A stretch of 64,000 bases of DNA from NCBI RefSeq assembly GCF_029525555.1, contig NZ_JAPDHZ010000008.1, positions 434,001 to 498,000 on the forward strand, given 5' to 3'. This DNA comes from Cohnella ginsengisoli. Lineage in GTDB: Bacteria; Bacillota; Bacilli; Paenibacillales; Paenibacillaceae. Positions 26,798 through 36,325 of the stretch are shown piece by piece; within the stretch, counting starts at the first letter, position 1; every line of letters begins with the position of its first letter. A model generated the notes under the pieces. The model was not told the origin of the DNA and searched no databases. It worked only from the letters and a program-made list of their open reading frames with translations. Position numbers and translations under genes: made by a program.

Positions 26798-27776
26798 ATG
26801 AAATATTATGCGGCCGTTCTCGCGGGAGCGATGAGCTACGGCATCTTATCGACGATCGTGGTCTTGGCATACGGGCGGGGCTATCGGCTGGGCGAAGTCG
26901 TGGGCAGCCAGCTTTTAACGGGCGTCATCCTATCGTGGCTGCTCGTCATCTATATCGGATTCAAGCGGCGCCTTAACGCTCGCAAGGAAGGACATGAGCA
27001 AGGGGCAGCAGGCATGACTCGGGTTTTCCCGCGGCTCAAGTGGAAGCAGCGCCTCATTCTGATGATTGCGGGCACGCCCACTGTCGTCACGGGGCTGGTT
27101 TATTATCAATCGCTCCGGTATATTCCCGCATCGCTCGCGATTATCCTGTTGTTTCAATTCACATGGATAAGCGTGCTGATTCAGGCTCTAATCAAGCGCC
27201 AGCGGCCCGATAAGGTAACGCTTCTTACGCTTCTGATCTTGTTCGGCGGCACGCTGGTCGCTGCGGGATTCCTGGAGCAGGGGCTTAGCCGGGTCAATGC
27301 CTGGGGCATCGCATTGGGCCTCATGTCGGCGGTGAGCTACTCGCTGTTCGTCCTGTTTAGCGGCAAGGTCGTGCCGACGGCGCATCCCGCTTACCGAAGC
27401 GCTTGGATGGTGACCGGCGGCTTCATTCTGCTCTGCATCTTGTTCCCGCCGACGTTCCTCTTTAACGGATCGATCTGGAGCCCGCTGCTCCTGATCGGCT
27501 TGCTGCTCGGCTTCTTCGGCGCGTTCATCCCGCCCGTCCTGTTCGCGTTCGGCGCTCCTCATATCGGCGGGGGGGATGGCCGGAATCTTGGGGGCGATCG
27601 AGCTTCCGGTGGCCGTGCTTATGTCCGCGACCGTACTTCGCGAGCAAGTCAGCGGATGGCAGTGGTTAGGCGTGGCCGTCGTGCTGATCGGCGTCGCGCT
27701 GCCCGAATGGTACCGTTTTTCGAAGGGGCGGAAGGCTCATCGATATAGGCGAATCGGCGCTTATGCCGACCGCTGA
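26798..27776 (+). CDS. EamA/DMT-superfamily transporter (break at G7)
   Basis: Integral membrane protein of the drug/metabolite transporter superfamily, about 325 aa after correction, with ten predicted helices in two EamA repeats; first repeat ends near VLIQALIKRQRPDK, second begins near NAWGIALGLMSAVSYS. Members usually export metabolites. The last 65 residues (AGILGAIELPVAVLMSATVL) lie in another frame; one G too many at 27569-27577 explains the break. Start ATG 26798 has AAGGGAG upstream. The riboswitch-like leader just before it predicts induction by a small molecule that the protein may export. Confidence 0.82.
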
Positions 27777-27869
27777 TTTTGTTTGTCCGGCGGTGCGCAT
27801 GGCTTGCTATCTCGCGGTTCGCTCCATATAATTTCCATATCATACAAAATTCCGATTGGAGGAATCATC

Positions 27870-27945
27870 GTGCTTCGGAAAAAAGTACCCCGCTAAGCCC
27901 GTGCTCCGCCTCCTTTCTTTTTTGAGTCTTGCATCATCGGACTAA
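27870..27945 (+). CDS. Very short ORF upstream of the amidoligase fragment
   Basis: GTG at 27870 sits 9 bases after GGAGGA, an excellent site. As written it codes for 8 residues (MLRKKVPR, stop at 27896). If the A6 run is one base too long, as in many genes here, the frame continues for 24 codons to TAA at 27943, 21 bases before the amidoligase-like gene. No family recognised; it could be a leader or a small peptide substrate. Confidence 0.35.
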
Positions 27946-27966
27946 AAAAAAGAGAGGAAGAGCAAG

Positions 27967-28296
27967 ATGAGACCTGCGCTGATGGATTGGAAGGAACTCC
28001 GGTTTGGCGTCGAAATCGAGTTCGTTGGCGGTAACCCCGAGCGTGTCGAGCTGTTGCCGGGCTGGATCATGTCGTTCGATGAACGACAGATCGATGATAC
28101 TGGAGCTGAATCGGGCAGCGAGCTTAAGCCGCCTCCGATCAAGTGGGAGGATCGCGGGCAAATTCGCGAGATGTTGGCGAGGCTCCAAGCTTATTACCGG
28201 CAGTCCTATATGGGAGAATCGGCGGAGGCGGACTATAAAGCCGATATCGGCGGCGATTATACCTTTTACCGCAGAATTGTGCGGATTGGAGACTAA
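27967..28296 (+). pseudogene. Truncated amidoligase-family gene
   Basis: 109 codons. Residues 9-70 resemble the N-terminus of Amidoligase_2 family enzymes: WKELRFGVEIEFVG, and DDTGAESGSELKPPP, which carry the acidic metal/ATP ligands of the glutamine-synthetase-like fold. Normal members continue for about 200 more residues with a CGLHVHVG motif; here the similarity stops near residue 75 and a stop follows. There is no homopolymer that would repair it, so this looks like a real deletion. Start ATG 27967 has GAGAGGAAGAG upstream. A further open segment at 28385-28571 (VENYFNFVKHKSEW in part) has no start and may be another decayed piece. Confidence 0.5.
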
Positions 28297-28356
28297 CCCA
28301 TAACCTACACGCATTTGGGCAGATTAAAAGCAACCGAGGATTCCGACGATATTTGA

Positions 28357-28385
28357 CTCGAGGCTTGGACGAGGTAAGCCTCGAG
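28357..28385. repeat. Perfect hairpin in the decayed region
   Basis: CTCGAGGCTT pairs with AAGCCTCGAG around a 9-base loop. Not followed by a T run on either strand. Confidence 0.5.
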
Positions 28386-28617
28386 GTCTACCGAACTCGT
28401 TCCAGGCCAAAAGATCGCTTGGCACATTGTAGAAAACTACTTCAACTTCGTAAAGCATAAGAGCGAGTGGACGGATACCGACATTGTCTTTGAAATCGCC
28501 AAGAAGGGCGAACAAACATGGTATAGCAAACGCTTAAAAACCCCATGCCATAGACCGAAGTTCGGCGCTTAGCAACCAACGCTTAAGGTTCTCCTTTACG
28601 GTTCTATCGGGGAAATA

Positions 28618-28641
28618 AACGGCGGCCCTGCGGCCCCCGTT
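28618..28641 (+). terminator. Terminator-like hairpin before the PyrD-like gene
   Basis: AACGG-c-GGCC pairs with GGCC-c-CCGTT; followed by TTCTTATATTA. It would insulate the PyrD-like gene from the amidoligase remnant. Confidence 0.55.
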
Positions 28642-28707
28642 CTTATATTAGGGCTAATCCATGGTATGATTGGATCAAAGTTGTCCGTCAAAAGGAGACC
28701 GCGATAC

Positions 28708-29694
28708 GTGCCGGATTGGTCTTATCAAACCTTGTTTCGCCCGCTGCTGTTCCGTCTTCCGGCTCGAACCGCGCGGCGAATCACGCTCCATGCCTTCGGG
28801 GCTGTCGGACGCATGCCAGGCGGCGCGTTCCTCATTAAGACGCTAGGCCACCAGGAGCCTTCCGCTTTGCTCGAGACGGGATGGTCGGCGACGCCGGTAG
28901 GCTTATCCGGCACGATCGATCCGCTCGGGACGGCCCAACGCGGGCTTGCCAGGCTTGGCTTCGGCTTCGTGGAGATCGGTCCGGTCACCGTGCACCCGAT
29001 CGAATCCCGCGAACCGCTCGGACTCGATGCGAAGCAAGAGCGGATTCGTTTTCCCGAGCCGCTCGAAAACGAAGGCCTGGCAGCCGTCCTGCCAAAACTC
29101 GCGAATGCAGGACACGATCTGCCCAAGTACATACGGATCGCGCCAATGCCCGGGGCTTCCGACGATGAAGCCGTTACCCAGTTGGTTCACCTGATCGACC
29201 AGCTGGCGGCGGTTGGCGTCGCGGGTTTTTATGTAGATACCGCATCCTTTAATTGGGACTCTCCTTCGTGTTATCGCATACTGAACCGAATGACCGATTC
29301 TTTGAAAATAAATGGCTCGCTTTTTTTATACCTGCCGCCTGACTTATCGGAGGATCAACTTCGTAATCTGCTGCAGCATTTGGATTGTTATGCCTGGGAC
29401 GGCGTCGTGGTCGGGGGAGAGCAGTCTGTGGAAGGCGGGGCCGCGGTCCAAGGGCTTTGCGTGCAATCCTCGGGCCTCGAGACGCTTCGGCTCGTGCGGC
29501 AGCTCGGCCCTGCAACTTGGATCGTCAAAGTCGCCGCCGGCGTCCACGAGCCTCAGGATGCGACGCTTCTGCTGCAGAACGGCGCGGATGCCGTGCTTCT
29601 GGGCAGCGGATTTATTTTCGCCGGGCCCGGCCTGCCTAAGAGAATTAACGACGCGGTTATTCACGACAAGGTAAAAAAGCGCCGCCAAACCTGA
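28708..29694 (+). CDS. PyrD-like (dihydroorotate dehydrogenase family) protein with degenerate active site
   Basis: Seen: GFGFVEIGPVTVHPIESREP corresponds to the class 2 PyrD segment GFGxVEIGTVTPxPQxGNP, and LGSGFIFAGPGLPKRIND to its C-terminal phosphate-binding end, so the barrel is kept. The catalytic stretch NxSSPNTPG is replaced by DTASFNWDSPSC and the INRMGFNN segment is missing, so dehydrogenase activity is unlikely. The GTG start at 28708 has AAAAGGAG upstream; an ATG at 28666 is also in frame but lacks a site. The next gene (29726) begins 31 bases later without a good site; removing one A from the A6 run near 29676-29681 would fuse the two into one protein of about 632 aa. Confidence 0.75.
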   Translation: MPDWSYQTLFRPLLFRLPARTARRITLHAFGAVGRMPGGAFLIKTLGHQEPSALLETGWSATPVGLSGTIDPLGTAQRGLARLGFGFVEIGPVTVHPIESREPLGLDAKQERIRFPEPLENEGLAAVLPKLANAGHDLPKYIRIAPMPGASDDEAVTQLVHLIDQLAAVGVAGFYVDTASFNWDSPSCYRILNRMTDSLKINGSLFLYLPPDLSEDQLRNLLQHLDCYAWDGVVVGGEQSVEGGAAVQGLCVQSSGLETLRLVRQLGPATWIVKVAAGVHEPQDATLLLQNGADAVLLGSGFIFAGPGLPKRINDAVIHDKVKKRRQT

Positions 29695-29725
29695 AACGCC
29701 ATCCTTCTGGAGGCATTGGGGCTGG

Positions 29726-30607
29726 ATGTGTCTGCTGGGGATCGGCATGATCGTCGGTGGGTTCATGGCTTGGATGATCGCATTATCGAGCGTGCTTCTT
29801 CCTTACGACCTGAGCTTCCTTCAGATGAAACGGGACGAGCTCCTTGCCTTCAACGCGCACTTGCTCCACTTTATGTCCCACGACCGCATCACCTTAAGCG
29901 GGACGATGGTCTCCATTGGCATACTTTATTACCAGCTGGCCAAGCATGGATTGCGCGACGGATTGCATTGGGCCAAAACGGCTGTTGCAGCCTCTTGCAT
30001 GGTCGGCTTTCCAAGCTTCTTTCTCTATCTGGGCTATGGCTTCTTCGATCCCTTGCACGCCGCGGCGGCCATCATCCTATTGCCGCTGTTTCTTCTGTCG
30101 CTGAGAAGGAACCCGGACCGGCCATACCGGGGATCCGTTAGTTTAGTTAACGATCGAATTTGGAAACGAGCGATGTGGGGACAGTTCTGTTTTGTCGTGC
30201 TGGGCGTGTCTTTAGCCATCGGCGGTCTGACGATTGCCGCAATCGGCGTGACGCGCGTATTCGTGCCGACGGACTTAACGTTCATGCAGGTGACTTCCGC
30301 AGAGCTGAACGCCTTCAATTCCCGGCTCGTTCCGCTCATCGCCCACGACCGCGCAGGCTTTGGCGGCGCATTATTCTCAGACGCCGTCGTGCTGTTAATT
30401 ACGGCTTTGTGGGGGATTCAACGCGGACAAAGCTGGCTGTGGAGAACCCTCCTCTTCGGCGGCATGCCCGCTTTTTTCGCCGGTCTAAGCGTCCATTACG
30501 GGATCGGCTACACCGACTTCATCCATTTGCTGCCCGCTTGGTTTGCCTTCGCGCTTTATGTCGCCGGATTGATTTTGTTGTATCCGTATATGCATGGCAA
30601 GGATTGA
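29726..30607 (+). CDS. Internally duplicated membrane protein, probably C-terminal half of a PyrD-like fusion
   Basis: 293 codons, about eight membrane helices in two homologous halves: residues about 25-62 (LPYDLSFLQMKRDELLAFNA) and about 170-208 (VPTDLTFMQVTSAELNAFNS) align, each followed by a HDR motif and a three-helix block. No family name recognised. The ATG at 29726 has GGAGG 15 bases upstream, too far; reading upstream in frame gives PSFWRHWGW without a stop back to the PyrD-like gene, supporting a fusion broken by a homopolymer error. The HDR and FN motifs repeated in both halves may form a shared site in the membrane. Confidence 0.7.
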   Translation: MCLLGIGMIVGGFMAWMIALSSVLLPYDLSFLQMKRDELLAFNAHLLHFMSHDRITLSGTMVSIGILYYQLAKHGLRDGLHWAKTAVAASCMVGFPSFFLYLGYGFFDPLHAAAAIILLPLFLLSLRRNPDRPYRGSVSLVNDRIWKRAMWGQFCFVVLGVSLAIGGLTIAAIGVTRVFVPTDLTFMQVTSAELNAFNSRLVPLIAHDRAGFGGALFSDAVVLLITALWGIQRGQSWLWRTLLFGGMPAFFAGLSVHYGIGYTDFIHLLPAWFAFALYVAGLILLYPYMHGKD

Positions 30608-30694
30608 GGAGCTTATGCTGGCAGGGACAAGCTGTCGGAGCTTGCCCCATGATCGTCGCCGGCAGGAAGATCGCCCAAGGCGCGCCTTCTCCGC

Positions 30695-31559
30695 TTAGGA
30701 CTTGCCTAGCTGCTCGCGCCACCTGTACTTCGGCTTCCAGCCGAGCAGTTTCATCGCCTTCTCGCTGTTCAACAACGCTTCATAGCCTTCCAGGGGCGCG
30801 CGGAATTCCGTCACCTCCGGGTAACGCGCGGCCATCAGTTCGCGGCTGGGCACATCCATGCTTGTCTCGTCCGAACCGAGATTGAGCGCCACGGAGCCCA
30901 GGCCCTCCGCTTCGATCGCCAAGCGGCAGGCTTCCGCGGCGTCGCGGGTGTCGATGTAGCTCCACAAAATCCGCTCCCGCTCCTCGGGGTTATGCATCCA
31001 AGAGGGGGAAGCGCTCGTACCATTCCGGCGGAATGACGTTGCCGAGCCGCAGGGAGACGACCTGAATCCCGGAACGGCGGTGGAACATATCCGCAGTCAG
31101 CTCGCCCACGACCTTGGACAAGCCATAGCTGTCCTGCGGAAGCTGCGGATGCGCCTCATCCATCGGCACGTATTGCGGACCAAAAGGATGAACGGCGAAG
31201 CAGATGCCGTATGACGACTCGCTGGAGGCGATGACCGCCTTCTTGATGCCGAGCCCTGAAGCCGCTTCCAACACGTTGTACGTGGACATCACGTTATTGC
31301 GGAACGTGGCTTCGGGAGGCACCATGCCCGCTCTCGGAATAGCCGCCAGATGGACGACCGCGTCCGCGCCGGCCAGCGCGCCGTAGGTCTGGCCCAAGTC
31401 TTCCAGATTCACGATCAGCGTCGGACTGACCGGTTCTTCGGGCTGTCTCGTATCGACGTTCAGCACCTCATAGCCTTGCTCGACGAAATGCTTGACTACC
31501 CAACTTCCCAACATCCCGCTGCCGCCGGTAACGACGACTTTTTTTCCTTGGTTCGCCAT
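30695..31559 (-). CDS. NAD-dependent epimerase/dehydratase family protein (break at C5)
   Basis: Extended SDR acting on a nucleotide sugar or similar. Seen: VVVTGGSGMLGSWV for NAD binding, VVHLAAIPR, catalytic Ser in IASSESSYG and Tyr/Lys in DSYGLSK. Residues from about 188 onward (SWMHNPEERERILWSYIDTRDA) are in another frame; one base too many in the G5 run near 31003-31007 explains it, giving about 288 aa. Start ATG 31559 has GGAGGGAAC upstream. It stands alone, divergent from the c-di-GMP riboswitch transcript. Substrate unknown. Confidence 0.83.
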
Positions 31560-31727
31560 GGATCGGTTCCCTCCGTGTCTCGAATGCGCTAGCTTTCTAT
31601 TGGCGGTCTATTCGAAGGTCTGCTTGACTAGATTATCAGACTTTGTTTATCCAGTAAACAATTATGAGGCTCTATGTGGCATTCCGCCACGACGTTTCTG
31701 GGATAGCTTCGTATCTCGATTCATGAT

Positions 31728-31757
31728 CTGTCACAATTCGACAAATCGTAGTATAAT
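31728..31757 (+). promoter_or_regulatory. Promoter of the c-di-GMP riboswitch transcript
   Basis: TATAAT at 31752-31757 with a CTGTCA hexamer 18 bases upstream (31728-31733). Transcription would begin about 31764, just ahead of the aptamer. Confidence 0.55.
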
Positions 31758-31777
31758 TGAACCGTATAACCTTCGAT

Positions 31778-31855
31778 AGAGGCAAACTGGCCGAAAGGCC
31801 AGGACGCAAAGCTGCAGGCCTAAAGGTGAATGCCTATGGCGGCTGAGTTGCCGGA
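31778..31855 (+). promoter_or_regulatory. c-di-GMP-I riboswitch (GEMM-I)
   Basis: Contains the conserved GEMM-I blocks in order: GGCAAAC, a stem closed by a GAAA tetraloop (CTGGCC-GAAA-GGCCAG), GGACGCAAAGC, GGCCTAA, AATG..TATGG and closing GGCTGAGTTGCC. It lies about 90 bases before a gene for a GGDEF-EAL protein, so the signal molecule likely controls its own turnover enzyme. No T-run terminator follows; ACTCACC near 31925 can pair with the GGAG ribosome site, which suggests control of translation. Confidence 0.88.
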
Positions 31856-31946
31856 AGTTTGAATTCTTGCCAAAAGCAACCCTTCTTACTTTGCGGGAAT
31901 GACTTTTAATTTCAGCTATGAATGACTCACCCGTGGAGTGAACGAT

Positions 31947-34627
31947 ATGCGCGAACGGTACAGATCCAGCATGCATGTCTATTTTACTGTGGCCTTCATC
32001 GTTATTTTCTTTGCCTGGACCGCTGCTTTTCACGACCATAGACTGCTGAAAAGTGTCGGCATAACGCTATTCCCCGTTATCGGAGCAGGTTTTGCCTTCG
32101 CCTGGACGCTCCGTACCTCCCTTCGCTTGACCGATAAATCGAGATATACCTGGCTGCTGTACGGTATCGGCATGCTATGCTTTATTGTCGCTCAAGGCAC
32201 CTGGTTCTATGATTTGCTATTCTCCGATGAAGCGATGTCCTACCCGAGCGCGTCGGACTTCTTCTGGCTCATGCAGTATGGCCTGAATTTAATCGCAGCG
32301 CTATATCACTTGACTTTGATTCGAAAAGTAACGAGAATCCGTTTTATTTTTAATACGGTCATTTTTATGGTTGTCGCATCATCGCTAAGCTTTCAATTCC
32401 TGATTAAGCCGATCCTGGAATCGAACGAACGATCGATGCCGGCACTCATCACTTCTCTTTCCTACCCCATCCTGGATCTCGGCGTTCTCCTTGCGACGAT
32501 AAGCCTTTACTATCATTCTAAAATCAGCCTGCATAAAAAAAACCATGCTCCTCCTGGCCGCCGGATTCACGCTCCAGATCGTCGCCGATAGCGTGAATAA
32601 TTTTCTGATCGCGACCGGACAATACCAGCCCGGCAATTGGAACGACCACTTATGGACGGTTGCCGTTCTCCTGGTAGGGTTGGCTGCCGTATATGCGAGA
32701 CGGCATTCGGCATCCGACTGCAAGGAACAGGATGCCTCTCTGCCGATGGAATCCAAGTATGATTTTCTTCCCTATGCAAGCGCGATTACGCTCTTGTTGA
32801 TCTTTGTCTTCCTGCAAGATCGCGATGGCATATCCCCGCTTGAAATGGGGCTGTTTACCGTGATCCTGTTCATATTGGTTCGGCAACTATTAATGACCGC
32901 GGATAACGGAAAGTTGCTCGTGCGGTTACGGGATAAGAACGAAGAGCTCGGAAAAAGCGAAGAACGGTATCGCGAGCTCGTGGAAATATCGCCAAGCGCG
33001 GTGACCGTCATTCAAGAAGGGAACATGGTGTACGTGAATAAAGCAGGGTTGAAGCTGTTCGGCGCAGCCTCGCTCGATGACATCGCAAACATGCCGTTGC
33101 TAGAGATCATACATAAAGATCATTGGGACCAGATTCTGCTGCGCAGTCAGTTGGCGAGGGAAAATGGGAACGCGACCAAACCGACTGAATACAAGGTCAA
33201 TCGGCTGGATGGCCGAACGATATATATTGAATCGGCAGTGACAACCTTTAATTATAACGGCAAAAGCGCGTTGTTGTCCGTAGCGCAGGACATCACCGCT
33301 CGCAAGCTGGCGGATGAGAAAATCCAACGCTTGGCCTATAACGATCTGCTGACCGGATTGCCTAACAGAGCGCGTCTTCATGACCGGCTCTCCGAGCAAC
33401 TAGCGGCGGCCGGTCACAACGGCGCCAGGTTGGGCGTTCTATTCATCGATCTGGACCGGTTTAAGTTTATCAACGATTCGCTCGGGCACAACATTGGCGA
33501 TTTGTTTCTATGGCAAGTGTCGGAACGATTAACTTCCATTCTCGGCCTTAACAGCGTTCTCTATCGGCATGGCGGGGACGAATTTTGCGTCATCGCGGAG
33601 GTTGAAGGCCGGGAGGAAGCCCGCGAGATTGCCGAGCAGATCATTGAAGGTCTGTCGGCGCCGTTCCTTTTAAACCAAAGGGAGCTTTTTTACGTCTCCC
33701 AGCATCGGCATCAGCGTGTACCCGGACGACGCGGAGGATCAGGGAACCCTGGTCATGTACGCCGATATCGCGATGTACAATGCCAAGCAGGAAGGGGGCA
33801 ATTGTTATCGATTTTACGATTCGGCCCAGGACGGCGCCAACGCAAGCAAACTGAATATCGAAAATGACCTCCGGAAGGCGCTCGATAAAGGCGAGTTTAT
33901 CATTCACTATCAGCCGAAGGTCGATCTATGTTCAGGTGAAATTACCGGGCTGGAAGCGCTCGTCCGTTGGCAGCATCCTGAACGCGGACTGGTGCCGCCT
34001 CTTGAATTCATACCGGTAGCCGAGGAGACGGGTCTGATCGTACCCCTCGGAAAATGGGTTCTCGAAGAAGCGTGCAGACAAATGAAGCAATGGCATGAGC
34101 GCGGATATGCCAAGCTCGGCATCGCCGTCAATTTCTCGTCACGCCAGTTTAGGGATAAAAACATGGTGAGCCATGTTGCGCGCACCCTGCAGCTCTCCGG
34201 TCTCGATCCGGAATGTCTGGAAATTGAACTCACGGAAAGCATTATGCAGAACGTCAAGGAGTCTTTGGTCATTTTGAGCGAGTTGAAACAGCTCGGCGTT
34301 CATATCTCGATTGACGACTTCGGAACCGGGTATTCTTCCCTAAGCTATCTGAAGCACCTGCCGATCGATACCTTAAAGGTCGACAAATCCTTTGTAGACG
34401 ACATCGCCCTCAGCCCTAAAGACGAGGCGATCATTAGAACGATCGTCGATATGGGGAACCACTTGCAATTGAATATCGTGGCTGAAGGCGTTGAAAACAA
34501 GCAACAAGCGCAAGCCTTGATGGCCTGCCGCTGCAAAATCGGACAGGGTTATTACTTCAGCAAGCCGCTGCCGCACAACGAAGTGGAACTGCTATTTCGC
34601 AACGTGTATTTAAATTCAGACGAATAG
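31947..34627 (+). CDS. Membrane PAS-GGDEF-EAL c-di-GMP protein (two homopolymer breaks)
   Basis: Seen in order: N-terminal integral membrane sensor with about eight helices (residues 10-310), PAS domain (ELVEISPSAVTVIQEGNMVYVN), GGDEF domain with intact GGDEF at 33571-33585, EAL domain with LEALVRWQHP near 33950 and DDFGTGYSSLSYL; both active sites are intact, no RxxD inhibitory site. The frame changes at an A8 run (32535-32542) and a T6 run (33686-33691); dropping one base each gives about 893 aa and restores FTSPSIGISVYP. ATG 31947 is chosen because GGAG lies 8 bases upstream; a GTG at 31938 overlaps that site. Preceded by a c-di-GMP riboswitch. Confidence 0.87.
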
Positions 34628-34661
34628 TTTTTCCCGATCCACCGGGTTGCGCTGGTTTCCA

Positions 34662-34690
34662 AAGGGCCATCCTTCAGCCGGATGGCCCTT
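34662..34690. terminator. Hairpin between convergent genes
   Basis: AAGGGCCATCC pairs perfectly with GGATGGCCCTT, 11-bp stem, 7-base loop. Little T run on either side. Member of the recurrent GGCCATCC hairpin set. Confidence 0.6.
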
Positions 34691-34713
34691 GGAATCGCGA
34701 TGGCTTGCACGCT

Positions 34714-35181
34714 TCAATATTCGCCTTTAATGACGAAGAACGAACCTCGGATGGTACCGGCCAGCTTGGACTTCTGCCTGGCGAATTTGAACTTCTTCTC
34801 TTCCAGCTCCCGAGGCACTTCCATGCCCTCGGACAGCTTAAACCCAACGGCCCGCTTCTTCGGATCGTCCAGCGTATACAGCACGTTGACCGCCAGGCCG
34901 TCCTCATAGAAGACGAACGCCCAGTCGATATTTTCGACTTGAAAACGCGACGTTTCCAGCGGTCGGGCCGCAAACGCAATACCGCGTTCTTCTTTCAAAA
35001 TCCGTTCCACATAATCCAGCGTCTCCCGGCTTTCGCCGGCGGGTACGACCGCGAATTCATGCTTGTATTTGTTCATGAAGTAACGGGCCTCGTTCGCGCG
35101 CAGACCGGCCAGCGCTTCTGCGACCGGCGAAGATTCCAATCCGGCGGTAGATACGTTTTTATAATCGACGATAGCGGGCAT
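34714..35181 (-). CDS. Uncharacterised protein of the WYL/GyrI module
   Basis: 155 aa, soluble, no motif I recognise. Pattern: mixed alpha/beta with a Lys/Glu-rich stretch (ELEEKKFKFARQKS) near residue 130. Start ATG 35181 is 7 bases after GGAGG; two upstream ATG codons are too close or lack a site. It begins 23 bases after the stop of the GyrI-like gene and is likely its operon partner. Confidence 0.7.
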   Translation of the reverse strand: MPAIVDYKNVSTAGLESSPVAEALAGLRANEARYFMNKYKHEFAVVPAGESRETLDYVERILKEERGIAFAARPLETSRFQVENIDWAFVFYEDGLAVNVLYTLDDPKKRAVGFKLSEGMEVPRELEEKKFKFARQKSKLAGTIRGSFFVIKGEY

Positions 35182-35204
35182 CTTCATTCCTCCTCTGATC
35201 TCTT

Positions 35205-35684
35205 TTACTTTTCGACGACCGGAACCCACATCTCGCCATAGACGAGGCCGTCCCGCTGCCCCATCTCGACCGTCGTATTGGGCCCGCCCACATAGGCGTA
35301 TTTGTCGGCTGCCGGCAGGGCTTGACCGAAGGCAATGCCCGTCAGCATGCTGCCGAGCTCGTCGGCCGACTTCCCTTCGCCTCTAACGACGAGGTATGGT
35401 CCCTTAGGGAACTGGATCACTCTGTGCTCTTCCGGTACCGATGCGTCCGTCATAACGCCGGCGTAATACATCATCTTATGATTGACCGCTTCGTTGACGG
35501 CAAAGATGTAGTCGTTCGCGGCGACCGCCTTTAACGTGTCGAGCCTTCCGTCCTGCTCCACGGATCTCCAGAAGCTTTCTTTCTCCTTATTTATGCCGGC
35601 ATAATCCGTGTAGTCGCTCTTCAGTTCCGTTCCGATCCCAAGCACGATAAAGCTGTCTTTTTCCTCGAAGGTATACGTTGCCAT
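35205..35684 (-). CDS. GyrI-like / AraC effector-binding domain protein
   Basis: 159 aa, a free-standing small-molecule-binding domain of the GyrI/BmrR-effector type. Seen: N-terminal beta strand pairs and a central VIQFPKGPYLVVRGEGKSADEL matching the second repeat of such folds, ending with GEMWVPVVEK. It is clearly paralogous to the pair at 52192-53170 (for example YxGGPN and MWVPVV / FWVPVV). Start ATG 35684 follows AAAGGGAG. Lies near a WYL regulator gene, like its paralogues; may bind or sequester a hydrophobic ligand for the regulator or act as a hydrolase-like protein. Confidence 0.8.
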   Translation of the reverse strand: MATYTFEEKDSFIVLGIGTELKSDYTDYAGINKEKESFWRSVEQDGRLDTLKAVAANDYIFAVNEAVNHKMMYYAGVMTDASVPEEHRVIQFPKGPYLVVRGEGKSADELGSMLTGIAFGQALPAADKYAYVGGPNTTVEMGQRDGLVYGEMWVPVVEK

Positions 35685-35750
35685 GATTCCAGCTCCCTTT
35701 TTTTAAATGTTCGATTGTCGATTGGATGCGTTTCTTCGCTTGATAGGTCT

Positions 35751-35773
35751 ATCATAACCATAAATCGTGTCAA
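35751..35773 (-). promoter_or_regulatory. Shared 23-bp motif, site 1 (candidate WYL operator)
   Basis: On the minus strand TTGACA-N11-TATGAT; similar 23-base sequences precede the DoxX-like gene (36278-36300) and the second GyrI-like operon (52131-52153). An 11-base gap is too short for a SigA promoter, so a regulator site is more likely. Confidence 0.4.
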
Positions 35774-35800
35774 AATCTGCTACGTTTAACGCGCGGCCTT

Positions 35801-36224
35801 TTAAAGTTTGCGGCTTTTCGGACGCAGCGCCCAGGAGGCGATGGCAAGCGCGGCATAAAAGAGCGGGAGAATCACGTGGAATCCGCCGTCCCCGTAATCG
35901 TGGGCGAACATATGAGACAAGGACGCGCCCGTCATGAGGAAGAAGATGCCGCTATACGCCCATTCCTTCAGCCGGGGGGAAGCCCGGGATGAGGATCGCG
36001 ATGATGCCAAGCAATTTCCACGTCCCGAGGATGTTCGTGATGTATAACGGGAAGCCGATAGCGGTGACCAGATCGACGTTGCCGCCATACCGCATCAATT
36101 GCCCGATCCCGCTTAACGCGATAGAAAATGCGAGAATGACGGTGACGATCCAATAAGCGGCCGTTCTTCCGATTGGAGGGGCTTCAACCTTCGCGATTTT
36201 CTCATTTCCGGTCATCGTACTCAT
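35801..36224 (-). CDS. DoxX-like family membrane protein (break at C6)
   Basis: About 140 aa with four membrane helices: AAYWIVTVILAFSIALSG, LYITNILGTWKLLGIIAIL, a third near AYSGIFFLMTGASLSHM and a fourth near ILPLFYAALAIASWAL. The fold and the LGTWKLLG segment fit DoxX-like proteins. The second half is in another frame; one base too many in the G7 run near 35976-35982 explains it. ATG 36224 has GGAGG 7 bases upstream. Divergent from the WYL regulator at 36326. Confidence 0.8.
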
Positions 36225-36277
36225 ATCCATTCCTCCTGTGGTTTCGTTTACTTCTTGTTTTTTCTCTTGATGAGCTT

Positions 36278-36300
36278 ATAATAACGATTAATCATGTCAA
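36278..36300 (-). promoter_or_regulatory. Shared 23-bp motif, site 2 (candidate WYL operator)
   Basis: Minus-strand TTGACA-N11-TATTAT in the divergent region between DoxX-like and WYL regulator genes, matching the sites at 35751 and 52131. Confidence 0.4.
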
Positions 36301-36325
36301 AATATGATACTGTTTAGAGGCCCCC

